Of a stretch of DNA of 37,370 bases, positions 1 to 8,354 are shown in pieces. Positions within the stretch are counted from its first letter, which is position 1. The number at the start of each line of letters is the position of its first letter. Below the pieces are notes generated by a model. It worked only from the letters and a program-made list of their open reading frames with translations. It ran no database searches and was not told the DNA's origin. The stretch lies in IMG/VR virus record IMGVR_UViG_3300020200_000071, positions 1 to 37,370 of that record. One strand, given 5' to 3'. The translations under genes and the position numbers were made by a program. The DNA comes from a virus.

Positions 1-1705
1 CTTCTCCAAATGTATCATTTGCAGAAGATGGTGGGTTTAGTCTAGTTGCCGTCAACGAGCCAATTCCCTGATTAAGCATTCTCTCAAGAGCAGTCTTATC
101 TTTAGGTTTTCCTTGTTGTAGAGTAACGTCAAAGGTAATTCCTGTCGGAAAATCGTCTGGCCCAATTTCTTCATCAAATTTTGCAATCGTTTTGGTACAC
201 AGCAAATCTCCCATAACAAAGATAGGATTCATTGGATTGCCAACTACAATATGCCATTCTCCAACTGGCCTATCTGCCAACGCTGATTTTACCGAAAGTA
301 ATTTTGGCATTGCACCTGCAAATTTACTTAGAGCAAAAGCATTAACTGCGTCCCCAGCAACACTGGCTGGGTCCTTTTCAACCTTTTCTTTAAGAGTTTT
401 AAATAATTGGCCTTGAGCTTTAATGATTGCAGATATTTTATTAAGGGCTTGCTTTGTAGAAAGTTTACCCATACCCCAACCCATTAGCAAATCAGTTAAG
501 ACTTGTGTCGTTGTTGGATCAAATTTAACTCCAGTTTTTGGGAAATATCTTGCCAATTGCCCCAAGAACTGTGCATCGTTAAAGGTTAGTGCCATAAAGT
601 TGGACATTAGGTCTAATGCTGCCATTTTTGGGCTAATTCCAGAAAATGACCTAAATTGATAGTGAAACTTTAGAATAAAGTTGGTCTGCCAAGAAGTTTG
701 GATGCCTCTCATTCTTCTAGAACTTTCATGGATTACGTTTACCGGTCCATATATTCTGTTCCAATACGGGCCTTTATCTTTGTCGTACAGTTCTTTGATA
801 TATTTCCGTATATCTACGTCCATTCCACTAATTTCGGCAGCCTTCTTTGGATTAGTGCCAATATTTGCAGTATTTGTAATTAGTTCAAGAGATTTGGCTA
901 ATGCTGTGCCAAGTTTACCAGTGATTCCGGATAAGGCTCCAGTAATATCTGAAATTAAAACCTCATTACCGTCAATCAGGTTTTCCTCTACCGTTAATTT
1001 TTGCCAAGGCATATCCCATTGCCAATTTCCAATTGCTGATAGCTTATTATCAGTTTCTCCTCCAAACCAGGTTACTGCCTGCGCAATTGGAATTAATGGA
1101 GATAGATCTGGGCCCTTAAGGTGATCGTGAACTGGAAATGGATAGCGACGCAAAGTAATCATTCGATTATTTGGCACTTTTCCATAAAATTTACAATAGG
1201 AAAAATCTGTCCAGGCAAATGGTTGATATCCAATATTCGTGTGACGAGAAATGTTTTTACTCCAATTTATAATACGTTCAGCTGTCGGATTTGAAACGTA
1301 CTCTTTCATTGCTTCCTGTCTCGCAATATTTCGGTCAGCTAATCGATCGGCACTGTCTCTAGCTGCGGCAGCAAGTCGCTTTCTATCGTCAAGTGGCAGG
1401 CTAGCGATTTCTGGTGCTGAACTGTTTATCACAGCCTGTTCTTTCCGATCAGCTTCATCTTCGGCGGCTTTGCGATCTGCTCCAAAGTCGTGACGTAGAT
1501 AATAACCTACAAAATGCGCATCTGGCTCGTACTTATCAACTGTAAAGTTTTCTACATACCTAAATACCGCAAAGTGGTTGAATATAGACTCAACTCCTCC
1601 ACTAATTGGGTCTACGTTAATCTTATCCTTAATATCTGCTAATTTTTCATCAGTTGCAAGATAATTAACAGAACTAAAAAATTCTTTAGTAGTTAAATTT
1701 CCCAT
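1..1705 (-). CDS. Large virion-structural-like protein, C-terminus off the left edge
   Basis: Reading the minus strand from the ATG at 1705 gives about 568 codons without a stop, running off the window at position 1, so the C-terminus is missing. The protein starts MGNLTTKEFFSSVNYLA. It has a charged, Ala/Arg/Asp-rich helical stretch near residues 80-135, then a globular part rich in W, F and P. A late part reads VGNPMNPIFVMGDLLCTKT followed by GPDDFPTGITFDVTLQQGKP, a style I associate with large tail or baseplate structural proteins, but I cannot name the family. A late-type box (GATAAATA) lies 22 bases upstream of the start. A terminator at 1741-1773 separates it from the operon upstream. 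The open frame itself is certain; the function is inference. Confidence 0.75.
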   Translation of the reverse strand, partial: MGNLTTKEFFSSVNYLATDEKLADIKDKINVDPISGGVESIFNHFAVFRYVENFTVDKYEPDAHFVGYYLRHDFGADRKAAEDEADRKEQAVINSSAPEIASLPLDDRKRLAAAARDSADRLADRNIARQEAMKEYVSNPTAERIINWSKNISRHTNIGYQPFAWTDFSYCKFYGKVPNNRMITLRRYPFPVHDHLKGPDLSPLIPIAQAVTWFGGETDNKLSAIGNWQWDMPWQKLTVEENLIDGNEVLISDITGALSGITGKLGTALAKSLELITNTANIGTNPKKAAEISGMDVDIRKYIKELYDKDKGPYWNRIYGPVNVIHESSRRMRGIQTSWQTNFILKFHYQFRSFSGISPKMAALDLMSNFMALTFNDAQFLGQLARYFPKTGVKFDPTTTQVLTDLLMGWGMGKLSTKQALNKISAIIKAQGQLFKTLKEKVEKDPASVAGDAVNAFALSKFAGAMPKLLSVKSALADRPVGEWHIVVGNPMNPIFVMGDLLCTKTIAKFDEEIGPDDFPTGITFDVTLQQGKPKDKTALERMLNQGIGSLTATRLNPPSSANDTFGE

Positions 1706-1727
1706 TATTTGGTCAGAGTCTTTTTGT

Positions 1728-1735
1728 TATTTATC
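1728..1735 (-). promoter_or_regulatory. T4-like late promoter box GATAAATA
   Basis: On the minus strand this reads GATAAATA followed by AC, 22 bases before the ATG at 1705. It differs by one base from the T4 late promoter core TATAAATA. The same element, often followed by AC, precedes many operons in this window. Confidence 0.5.
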
Positions 1736-1740
1736 GCCAT

Positions 1741-1773
1741 AAATAAAAAAGAGAAGCAACTGCCTCCCTTCTC
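1741..1773 (-). terminator. Rho-independent terminator after the 1796-3034 gene
   Basis: GAGAAG (1751-1756) pairs with CTTCTC (1768-1773) around an 11-base loop. On the minus strand the stem is followed by TTTTTTATTT. It lies just downstream of the stop codon at 1796, so it probably ends the operon transcribed from 6658. Confidence 0.6.
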
Positions 1774-1795
1774 AATGCGTGCCGCGTACAGCCAT

Positions 1796-3034
1796 TTATT
1801 CGCCAAATTTAATCTCGTATGTAAAATTAGCTGGATCCCAGCTCCTACTCATATGGATGTCGATTTCCTCTAGCTCTATTGGGAATGAATTAGTAATTTC
1901 ATATTTTATCTTTGTGCTCATAAACAAATTAGTGTCATCCAGAATCTCAATATTTAATTCATCCCAAGTTTCATAGTCATCTTTATCAACATTAAATACT
2001 TCTAGACTAAATTGCATTAAGATACTTAGCGCAGTTACGGCAATTTCATTTATTCCAGCTCGACCGTATGCTGGCACCATGTGATATTTTACAGTACACT
2101 TTTCTGGTCTAATATTTTCAAGATATAAGCCATTACTTAACCCTAGCTGAGTTAGCCGTTTTAAATCGGGATATTTTTTATTAATTAGAGCCGTTATATT
2201 ATCTGGAAACGTGGTAGGTGGATCATATGTGTCAATATTAACGTATCCTATACTTTTTTGAAAAATATAATATTCGTCCGATTTGTCCCATTTAAATTTA
2301 TTATCGCTATCCAAGTTAATAGTTTCATTGGTTTTTCTAACCTTTTGTGCTAGATCTTTATCCGCTTTACCCCAAGTACCTTTGCCTTTAGTTGCAAATG
2401 AATTTACTCGAGCCATTGCCCATTGGTGTTGGGTTACTCCAGGTCTATGACCTGTTCGCCAAGCGGCAAGGCCTCTATTGTAAACGCTGCGTAAGATTGA
2501 TTTAGAAATTTCAGTAGTCTTTGCTTTTTTATCGAGAGCTGAGTCAACTTGACCTTCTGAGATCTGCTCCATGAAAGCTTCTCCAAACATTTGATGAAAC
2601 TTTTTTGTATGCTGACTAGTTTTAGTTTTATAGGGCTTGCCACCTTTGCCATAATCAGCTTTCCAACCACCATCTGGGTGACTCGTATATGCACTTGCAT
2701 CTTTTGAATCTTTATGAGAGTGCTTTTTAATCTCATCTTTCATTGCTCTTGCATTCTTAGTAAGATACTTTGGATTGATTTTACCTTCGTCTTGTGCGTT
2801 CATTGGCTCAAGCTCCTTCTCTAATAGACCAGAAACTACTACAATATTAGTACCGTCCATCGAAACTGGCGTTTCGAGTTCAACTTCATAAAAATCAACG
2901 CCAGGCAAATATGTTTGTGAATAGCGTTCAACGACAGTCGCAAATTCTCCATCTGCCGCTCTAAAAAGTGCAGATGAATCTTTCCTATCTTCAGAGAATC
3001 TAAGAATTACCTTATCGTCAATGTCAAACCTCAT
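1796..3034 (-). CDS. DUF5824-like phage protein
   Basis: A 412-residue protein. Its middle (about residues 88-230) holds patterns I recall from the DUF5824 family of phage proteins: KYLTKNARAMKDEI, then HPDGGWKADYGKGGKPYKTK, then SVYNRGLAAWRTGHRPGVTQ and WAMARVNSFATKGKG. The function of that family is not known to me. The C-terminal 180 residues look like a separate alpha/beta domain with an acidic end. The start overlaps the stop of the preceding gene as ATGA, which implies translational coupling to the small basic protein at 3031-3285. Its place in an operon of head-associated-looking proteins suggests a virion or late role. It lacks the N-terminal targeting-like peptide of its neighbours. 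Confidence 0.75.
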   Translation of the reverse strand: MRFDIDDKVILRFSEDRKDSSALFRAADGEFATVVERYSQTYLPGVDFYEVELETPVSMDGTNIVVVSGLLEKELEPMNAQDEGKINPKYLTKNARAMKDEIKKHSHKDSKDASAYTSHPDGGWKADYGKGGKPYKTKTSQHTKKFHQMFGEAFMEQISEGQVDSALDKKAKTTEISKSILRSVYNRGLAAWRTGHRPGVTQHQWAMARVNSFATKGKGTWGKADKDLAQKVRKTNETINLDSDNKFKWDKSDEYYIFQKSIGYVNIDTYDPPTTFPDNITALINKKYPDLKRLTQLGLSNGLYLENIRPEKCTVKYHMVPAYGRAGINEIAVTALSILMQFSLEVFNVDKDDYETWDELNIEILDDTNLFMSTKIKYEITNSFPIELEEIDIHMSRSWDPANFTYEIKFGE

Positions 3035-3285
3035 TTCTTTTTAGCCTTTTTTCGACCTTTTTTCTTTGGTGCTTCTTCTGGTTCTAATTGATCTCTAAAC
3101 TTTTTAATCTTTAGTCTAGCTTCAATTGCTTCAGCTCTAGCATCACGACGTTTTTTAAAATAAGTATCGGTCTTATTAACCTTTTTGTCACTGTTGGCAT
3201 CTACATCCTCTTGGCCAACTAGGTCCATTTCAGGTTTTGTCTTCTTAGCTTCAGTGATGTACTGCGAAAATCTGTAGAGTTTCAT
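3031..3285 (-). CDS. Small basic internal-head-like protein with capsid-targeting-like N-terminus
   Basis: An 84-residue, highly charged protein with a Lys-rich tail (KKKGRKKAKKK) and a predicted helical middle (about residues 43-67). It begins MKLYRFSQYITEA. T4 internal proteins begin MKTYQEFIAEA and are cut after I-x-E by the gp21 prohead protease; here the equivalent site would be ITE followed by A. Small size, high charge and this N-terminus fit an internal head or prohead core protein that binds packaged DNA. That role is inference; no family was recognised in the body. Stop and next start overlap (ATGA), and the upstream cupin-like gene ends 4 bases before this start. Confidence 0.7.
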   Translation of the reverse strand: MKLYRFSQYITEAKKTKPEMDLVGQEDVDANSDKKVNKTDTYFKKRRDARAEAIEARLKIKKFRDQLEPEEAPKKKGRKKAKKK

Positions 3286-3289
3286 GAGG

Positions 3290-3553
3290 TTATGAGTTTT
3301 TATGAATTTTCACGATTAGATTGCCAGTTCCTTTGATTAAGCGATGCCATGCATGCTTGGGAATTTCAATCCTCTCAGTTATATTTATAGGGAGCATATT
3401 GTCCAATTGAATCATCCAATCTGTTTCAGCAACGGCTTCTACTATTCTATTCTCATCATCTCGATGCCACATTAATTCAATTGGATCAATGTTTTCCGTA
3501 AATTCTCTAATTATCCAAGAGTCAGTTACTTCAAGATCAGTATATGGTGTCAT
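3290..3553 (-). CDS. Small cupin-like protein
   Basis: An 87-residue protein when started at the ATG at 3553, which overlaps the upstream stop as TAATG; a longer frame to 3586 would need a non-ATG start. It reads IELMWHRDDENRIVEA, then MIQLDNMLPINI, IPKHAWHRLIKGTGNL. The W-H-R-D motif, the central Gln/Asp strand and the late I-P-K-x-x-W-H-R-L turn fit a single-domain cupin barrel of a type common in T4-like phages. The two His residues could bind a metal. I do not know the substrate. It sits between two genes with capsid-targeting-like peptides. Confidence 0.6.
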   Translation of the reverse strand: MTPYTDLEVTDSWIIREFTENIDPIELMWHRDDENRIVEAVAETDWMIQLDNMLPINITERIEIPKHAWHRLIKGTGNLIVKIHKNS

Positions 3554-4143
3554 TACCAAAATCCAGGATAAGTTTTTCCTCCCCAAAGATGAGCATACCG
3601 GTTAATTCGGCAAGCCCAATAACCAGGTTTAGTCTTGTCATTTTTTAGATGACATCGATGTCTAGCCGCAAACGATCTTCTAGCCTTTGGATCGCTAACT
3701 TTTGCTGTAAGGCCTCCGTGCACGTCGCCGAATGCAAGATTAACAACCTTTTTCGTTTTTGGATTCATAACGTATACATGATATTTCTTGACACCGCCAC
3801 GACTCGGATATCCTAGTTTAACTTCTTTACCTTTATACTGAGCTTCATTCGTTTCGAATTCTTCGATCGGCAAATCCAATGCAACTACTTGATCCATATA
3901 GACTCCGGTTTTTCCTAAGTCAGACGTTTCAAACAGTTCTTCTGTGACCTCGTCTATTTGGATCGAACCCGCGGTCCATAATTGTCTAGCCTCTTTAAGT
4001 AGTTCAATATGAGCTTCACTTCCAGGCCTATATGCTGATTCGGCTATACACAGATCCTTATCCAGATGATATCTAAGACTCTCAGAGATCAATAAAGATT
4101 GATTATGATTAGACCAAGTCTCGTATAGTTGAACGTATCTCAA
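3553..4143 (-). CDS. Putative virion protein with conserved C-terminal Cys/His/Arg-rich domain (TTG start)
   Basis: A 196-residue protein. The only plausible start is TTG at 4143; the first internal ATG comes about 80 codons later. The N-terminus, MRYVQLYETWSNHNQSLLISES, resembles the short targeting-like peptides of its neighbours, with a possible prohead-protease site ISE-S at residues 19-22. The C-terminal part (about 100-196) has GYPSRGGVKKYHVYVMNPKT, VSDPKARRSFAARHRC and GYWACRINRYAHLWGG, a conserved domain I recall from T4-like and jumbo phage proteins of unknown function. Its position in the operon supports a head-associated role. Stop and next start overlap as TAATG. Confidence 0.65.
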   Translation of the reverse strand: MRYVQLYETWSNHNQSLLISESLRYHLDKDLCIAESAYRPGSEAHIELLKEARQLWTAGSIQIDEVTEELFETSDLGKTGVYMDQVVALDLPIEEFETNEAQYKGKEVKLGYPSRGGVKKYHVYVMNPKTKKVVNLAFGDVHGGLTAKVSDPKARRSFAARHRCHLKNDKTKPGYWACRINRYAHLWGGKTYPGFW

Positions 4144-4159
4144 GTGAATCTGCTTGATT

Positions 4160-4552
4160 TTAAATGCCGTGTTCTCTTCTAAGCGTCATTTCATCATGTT
4201 TCATTTGATCCTTTGCCATTTGATCAAGTTCTTTCTCTGAATACTCTGGCATTTTATATCGAACGTTGTCACTTTTGTCTTCAGTTGGTTCGTCAATTTC
4301 GTTCTTAACAAAGTTAAATACTTCTTCAATATCGTCCTTTGATGTAGCAATATGGTCTACTGCCCAACTGTGGCCGCTTTTTAAGATATTATCAACCTCG
4401 ACCTGATCCATTTCAAGTAAAGTTTCACAAAGTCTCTTAATTGTTTCCAGATTACCAAAGAACATATAGTTTTCAGTTTGGTGTTGAGCATCGCGATCAA
4501 TATTATCAGAATTCTCATCAATGAACTGATCAAACTTTTTAAGTAGGTTCAT
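4160..4552 (-). CDS. Small acidic protein with capsid-targeting-like N-terminus
   Basis: A 130-residue protein when started at ATG 4552, which overlaps the upstream stop as TAATG; a two-codon extension to TTG at 4558 is unlikely. The N-terminus reads MNLLKKFDQFIDEN, matching the F-x-x-F-I-x-E pattern shared across this window, with IDE followed by N as a possible prohead-protease site. The rest is acidic and helical with no recognised domain, and ends in a Met/Lys/Glu-rich segment. A head core or internal protein is the simplest reading. The evidence is the N-terminus and the operon context only. Confidence 0.65.
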   Translation of the reverse strand: MNLLKKFDQFIDENSDNIDRDAQHQTENYMFFGNLETIKRLCETLLEMDQVEVDNILKSGHSWAVDHIATSKDDIEEVFNFVKNEIDEPTEDKSDNVRYKMPEYSEKELDQMAKDQMKHDEMTLRREHGI

Positions 4553-6033
4553 TACCAATTGTTTTTATTTTTTAAAAATTCAGAGAATTCCATAATTCTC
4601 TTCTTCTTTTTCTTTGGATTAAAATTATCTCCTGAACCCAATGTTGTTTGAGTTGGTGGAGTAATCGGTCCCATTGAACCAATTGATGCAGGTACTTGCA
4701 TTGCTACGCCTGGCGCAACTGCCTCTTCTGCAACATTATCTACTTTGTCCAAATATTCAGTAGTCGGCATAAACATTCTAGAAACGGCATCTGCTTTTAT
4801 TTCGCCTGTACGACCGCCAACTAGTTTTCCAATTGCTTTTGCAGTTCGGTTTAGTGCAACTGAATAGATTGTAGAAAAAGAAGCACCTAGATTTTGAAAT
4901 GCGATGCTTAATTGACTTTGCGGTTGCTGTGAATTACCAAATATGATTGAGGAAATTTCAATGAATTTCTTTTTAGCTTTTGCAATAAATGTGTTATCCG
5001 CAATCTGCTTACCAGTCACTGGCAACATTACTGTTTTGAATAGCGGTAACTTAGTATTAAAGTCATAATGAATTCCCTTGTTTAGTTCAAGCCTCAGTGA
5101 TTTATCCTGTGCTCGGCGTAATAGGGTTGCTTCAATTTGATCAACCCATGTGCTTAAGTATGCTTTTGAATCAGCATCTAAATTGTCATTATTTGCAATT
5201 CTAACATTTCTAAGCAAACGGGCAGTTTCTTTAATTTCAGCTTCTTGAGCATATAGCTGTTCAAATTCAAGTATGTCCTTTACGATCTTTGTAAAAAAGA
5301 TATTATTAATTTTTCGGTAACGAATCTCTTCAAGTTCTTCTTCAGTTAACTCAGACTTAATTGATTCCTCTGCTTGCTGTTTTGCCTGTTTAACGCCAGT
5401 CATTATCTCTTGCGGATATTCTTTAGTTATTTCCTCTATTTCTTCAAAGTCAACATATACCTTCTCAGCGGCTTTGTATTTTTCAATAGGCTGACTATTT
5501 GACCTTATTACAATTAACGACTGCTTAATTTCGTCAGACTTAACCTGAACCGGTGTCATATAAAAATTACGAATATCCTGTTTTATTTCGCTAATTGTTG
5601 CAATTAATTCATTTGCTTTTTCAATCTTTGCCTTTCTGTAAATTTCATCAAGCAATTCAATTCTTTCTTGAATTTTAGCAGTCCCAACGTTTAATTGTCT
5701 AACCTCGTCTGAAGCAAAAACTCCACCGGTCAACAGCGAATTTATTCTATTTTTATTTTCCTGTATTCTAGTTTTTGAGTACGCTAAATATTCAGACATT
5801 GTCGAAATAACCGCGTCTGCAGTAAATGCATTTATGAAATTAGGATTGTCTAAATAGGCTTGAATATTTTTATCAATTAAATCGTCAAGCATTAAATCGA
5901 TCTTATCAAATGCGTCCTTTTTTTCAGAATCAGATGCGCCAGTAATGCTGTTAATGTCACTGCCAACTCTAATAATGTCTGCTTCCAATAGCAGACTTTC
6001 AAATATAGAAAGTCTTTTTACGTTAAATATCAT
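4552..6033 (-). CDS. Long helical protein with targeting-like peptides at both ends
   Basis: A 493-residue protein, mostly charged helix and probable coiled coil between about residues 60 and 300, rich in I, E and K. The N-terminus reads MIFNVKRLSIFESLLLEA, with LLE-A as a possible prohead-protease site. The C-terminus has a Lys run (KKKKK) and ends IMEFSEFLKNKNNW, which resembles the F-x-x-F-L motif seen elsewhere here. The middle (about 345-410) is more globular, and residues 420-465 are Pro/Gly-rich and flexible. A prohead core or internal scaffold-like role is possible. No domain was recognised. The start overlaps the upstream stop (ATGA). Confidence 0.7.
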   Translation of the reverse strand: MIFNVKRLSIFESLLLEADIIRVGSDINSITGASDSEKKDAFDKIDLMLDDLIDKNIQAYLDNPNFINAFTADAVISTMSEYLAYSKTRIQENKNRINSLLTGGVFASDEVRQLNVGTAKIQERIELLDEIYRKAKIEKANELIATISEIKQDIRNFYMTPVQVKSDEIKQSLIVIRSNSQPIEKYKAAEKVYVDFEEIEEITKEYPQEIMTGVKQAKQQAEESIKSELTEEELEEIRYRKINNIFFTKIVKDILEFEQLYAQEAEIKETARLLRNVRIANNDNLDADSKAYLSTWVDQIEATLLRRAQDKSLRLELNKGIHYDFNTKLPLFKTVMLPVTGKQIADNTFIAKAKKKFIEISSIIFGNSQQPQSQLSIAFQNLGASFSTIYSVALNRTAKAIGKLVGGRTGEIKADAVSRMFMPTTEYLDKVDNVAEEAVAPGVAMQVPASIGSMGPITPPTQTTLGSGDNFNPKKKKKRIMEFSEFLKNKNNW

Positions 6034-6440
6034 TCTTGTGATAGTAGATAATTTAGTTTATTCTTAAGAGTCTTGATATTATCCAAGTCATTATACAATT
6101 CTGAATCCTGTTGAGGATCAAATACTGAGTAGAATATTGCAACAGACTCATCAATCATTTCCATAAATGATTCATAATTTCCATTATATGAAACTAGGCC
6201 GATTGCGGCCTCCTCAAACGAAAGCGCTTCCTTTCCGTACTTTCCTAGAATACTTTCAACTAGGTCATCAACTAAAACTAAAAATTCAGCATAGAACATT
6301 CCAAAGTTACGGTGTTCTGCCTCTAGCTCAGTTTGCCAATGAATGATATGAGCTTGATCTCTAATTTGTAATAGGCTCAAGATAAATTGAGCAGGAGTTG
6401 CATCTGGGGCTTGCTCCATTTCAATGTTTTCTACGTTCAT
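6030..6440 (-). CDS. Dps/ferritin-like phage protein
   Basis: A 136-residue all-helical protein. Residues 24-60 read LQIRDQAHIIHWQTELEA, then HRNFGMFYAEFLVLVDDLVE. The H-x-x-H-W-Q-T start, an aromatic-rich second segment and a D-x-L-V-E motif are the ferritin-like/Dps signature I recall from a small phage family (DUF5856 type). In bacterial Dps, comparable His, Asp and Glu residues form the iron site. Whether this version binds iron or forms a cage cannot be told here. It is translationally coupled on both sides (ATGA overlaps), in an operon with head-associated-looking genes. Confidence 0.65.
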   Translation of the reverse strand: MNVENIEMEQAPDATPAQFILSLLQIRDQAHIIHWQTELEAEHRNFGMFYAEFLVLVDDLVESILGKYGKEALSFEEAAIGLVSYNGNYESFMEMIDESVAIFYSVFDPQQDSELYNDLDNIKTLKNKLNYLLSQE

Positions 6441-6658
6441 CTCTTTAATTTTTGTTTTTTAGCCCATACATTAAATGGGATCACCCAAAAGTTTCTTTCA
6501 ACCTTTCCCTTCAAGTAATCGTATTCCTTATTACCTTTAGGGTGTTGCAGAACTGCATTCTGTAAAGGTTCAGTTCCTTTTCGATAATTCTTTGCATTTT
6601 TATGAGAGCTTTCCATTCCAAAGTTATTTATTCTACAACTAGCCGTACATAGTTTCAA
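6437..6658 (-). CDS. Small basic hypothetical protein, first gene of the operon
   Basis: A 73-residue basic protein that starts at an ATG at 6658 and overlaps the next gene as ATGA. It has two Cys near the N-terminus (C4, C8) and an aromatic C-terminal part, KVERNFWVIPFNVWAKKQ. I recognise no family. The coupling and the divergent promoter region upstream support it as a real gene. Confidence 0.55.
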   Translation of the reverse strand: MKLCTASCRINNFGMESSHKNAKNYRKGTEPLQNAVLQHPKGNKEYDYLKGKVERNFWVIPFNVWAKKQKLKR

Positions 6659-6680
6659 AATCCGTAGTATATTGGCTTAG

Positions 6681-6761
6681 TATAATATTATTAGGTATAT
6701 GCGACAACGGTAGCATATATTAAACTGATTACTAAAACTTAATGATTCTGGTGAATATAAT
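6681..6761. promoter_or_regulatory. Divergent promoter region between 6658 and 6783
   Basis: On the plus strand TATAAT occurs at 6681-6686 and again at 6756-6761, the latter in the extended context TGAATATAAT, 21 bases before the GTG start at 6783. On the minus strand a TATACT box lies 15 bases before the ATG at 6658. I see no convincing -35 element. The stretch has no ORF of its own. Confidence 0.4.
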
Positions 6762-6782
6762 CTTAGAAAAAATCACAACTTA

Positions 6783-8354
6783 GTGAAATTTGAAGAGATA
6801 ACGCCGGAGGACTTAGAGAAAATCTCCGAAATTTATTGGAACAAGGACCTAACTTGGGATAATCGTATGGATTTACTCAAGCAATACTTTAATAAATCTA
6901 GTAGAACTGTCCAAAAATGGCTTAGCGATTTGGGAATCAAGGAGAAACCTGATCAGGAGTCTCCACAACTAATAAAAGCCAAAGAGCGATCTATTGATCC
7001 AAAGAAAAAACGATTTATAATTACTTGGGCTCAAAATGATACGCCAGTTCACGAAGCATTTATTTCAAATATTGAAGCCTATGCCAAACATGTTAATGCA
7101 AGTATTCATGTTATTGCTGGCCGATATAAAAACCCAACATCAATATTTACTGATAAGAAGTATGAAACCTGGTCTGATCGAATCCTAGATTACTTGGATG
7201 CAAACCGACATGAACTTCATAAGTACATGTGGATCATGTCAGACATAAAAATTCAGCCGACCGCAGTTGATCCAATGACAGGTTTACAGGGAATGTCTGG
7301 AATAAACTCGTGCATTTTCGGTTCTCCTAAAGTACAATTGGAAACGATTCCTGTGCTTGAGGGCAATATCCCAAAAATGATGCTAACTACTGGTGCGTGT
7401 ACCGTCAATAACTACACCGATTCAAAGGCTGGTAAAAAGGGCGAGTTTCACCATACGTTAGGCTTTGTGATCGTTGAGATCAAGAATGAAGAAGTATTCT
7501 TTGCACGGCAAGTCACTGCCCAAGATGATGGAAATTTCTCTGATCTATATTATCGAGTTAATTATAATTTAGAAGAAGCTAAAGGTCATGTTGAAAGACA
7601 AAGCTCAATTTCAGCAATTATCCTTGGAGATCTACACTATGGTCAACACGATTCACGAATAATCAAACGAACTGTTAAATTATTTGATAAACTAAAGCCG
7701 GATCATATAGTCCTGCATGATGTATTCGACGGCCTATCGATCAATCACCATGAAATGAATGATCCATTTATCCAATTTCAACGTGAAATTGATGGCAGCA
7801 ATTCATTACGTAATGAAATTGACGCAATGTTAGTTGGCCTTGAAGACTTTAAAGATTATAATGTAACGATTGTTAGAAGTAATCATGATGATTTTCTAGA
7901 TCGATGGTTAAAGAATACTGATTGGCGCAAAGCCTCTACTCTGCGTAATTCCATCGAATACATGGAGTTTTCTGCCATACTTTTAAAAGGAGAAGCCCAA
8001 CATGGAATTATCTCATATTTAATAAAGCAAAAATTTCCAAGCTTTAATACACTAGGTCGTAGCGACTCGTTTGTAGTTAATGATTGGGAACTTGGTTTAC
8101 ATGGAGATGTTGGATCAAATGGCTCACGCGGTTCTTTATTACAGTTTAGAAAGCTAAATAGAAAAATGGTAATTGGCCATTGTCATTCTCCAGGCAGAAA
8201 AGATGGTGCTCTATCGGTAGGCACAAGCACTAAACTCAGAGTCAATTATAACGTTGGCCCTAGCAGTTGGTTACAGGCTCATGTAATTATCCACAATGAC
8301 GGCAAAGCCCAACATATTTGTTTTATCGAAGGAGACTTTACGACTTTAACTTAA
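6783..8354 (+). CDS. Calcineurin-like metallophosphoesterase with N-terminal HTH-like segment
   Basis: A 523-residue protein beginning with GTG. The C-terminal half carries the metallophosphoesterase motifs in order: GDLHYG (282-287), HDVFDG (312-317), RSNHDDFL (365-372), GLHGD (near 437) and GHCH (near 462). These are the metal ligands of the Mre11/calcineurin fold, so a two-metal phosphodiesterase or nuclease is expected. Residues about 34-52 (NKSSRTVQKWLSDLGI) look like a helix-turn-helix. The middle (about 75-265) is a separate alpha/beta domain I cannot name. Candidate roles are DNA degradation, as for T5 A1 (a resemblance I recall but could not check), or processing of nucleic-acid ends. 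It overlaps the convergent ligase gene by 9 bases. Confidence 0.8.
   Translation: MKFEEITPEDLEKISEIYWNKDLTWDNRMDLLKQYFNKSSRTVQKWLSDLGIKEKPDQESPQLIKAKERSIDPKKKRFIITWAQNDTPVHEAFISNIEAYAKHVNASIHVIAGRYKNPTSIFTDKKYETWSDRILDYLDANRHELHKYMWIMSDIKIQPTAVDPMTGLQGMSGINSCIFGSPKVQLETIPVLEGNIPKMMLTTGACTVNNYTDSKAGKKGEFHHTLGFVIVEIKNEEVFFARQVTAQDDGNFSDLYYRVNYNLEEAKGHVERQSSISAIILGDLHYGQHDSRIIKRTVKLFDKLKPDHIVLHDVFDGLSINHHEMNDPFIQFQREIDGSNSLRNEIDAMLVGLEDFKDYNVTIVRSNHDDFLDRWLKNTDWRKASTLRNSIEYMEFSAILLKGEAQHGIISYLIKQKFPSFNTLGRSDSFVVNDWELGLHGDVGSNGSRGSLLQFRKLNRKMVIGHCHSPGRKDGALSVGTSTKLRVNYNVGPSSWLQAHVIIHNDGKAQHICFIEGDFTTLT

Noticed and set aside
192-1493. Several short plus-strand frames (192-416, 423-659, 681-1124, 1251-1493)
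   Set aside because: They lie antisense to the long open minus-strand gene that ends off the left edge, and their products have no coding-like pattern.
2434-2736. A 100-codon minus-strand frame
   Set aside because: It lies in another frame inside the DUF5824-like gene, which has clear conserved motifs.
3554-3586. Longer start for the cupin-like gene
   Set aside because: The ATG at 3553 makes a TAATG overlap and fits the family length; the extension would run back into the previous gene and needs a non-ATG start.
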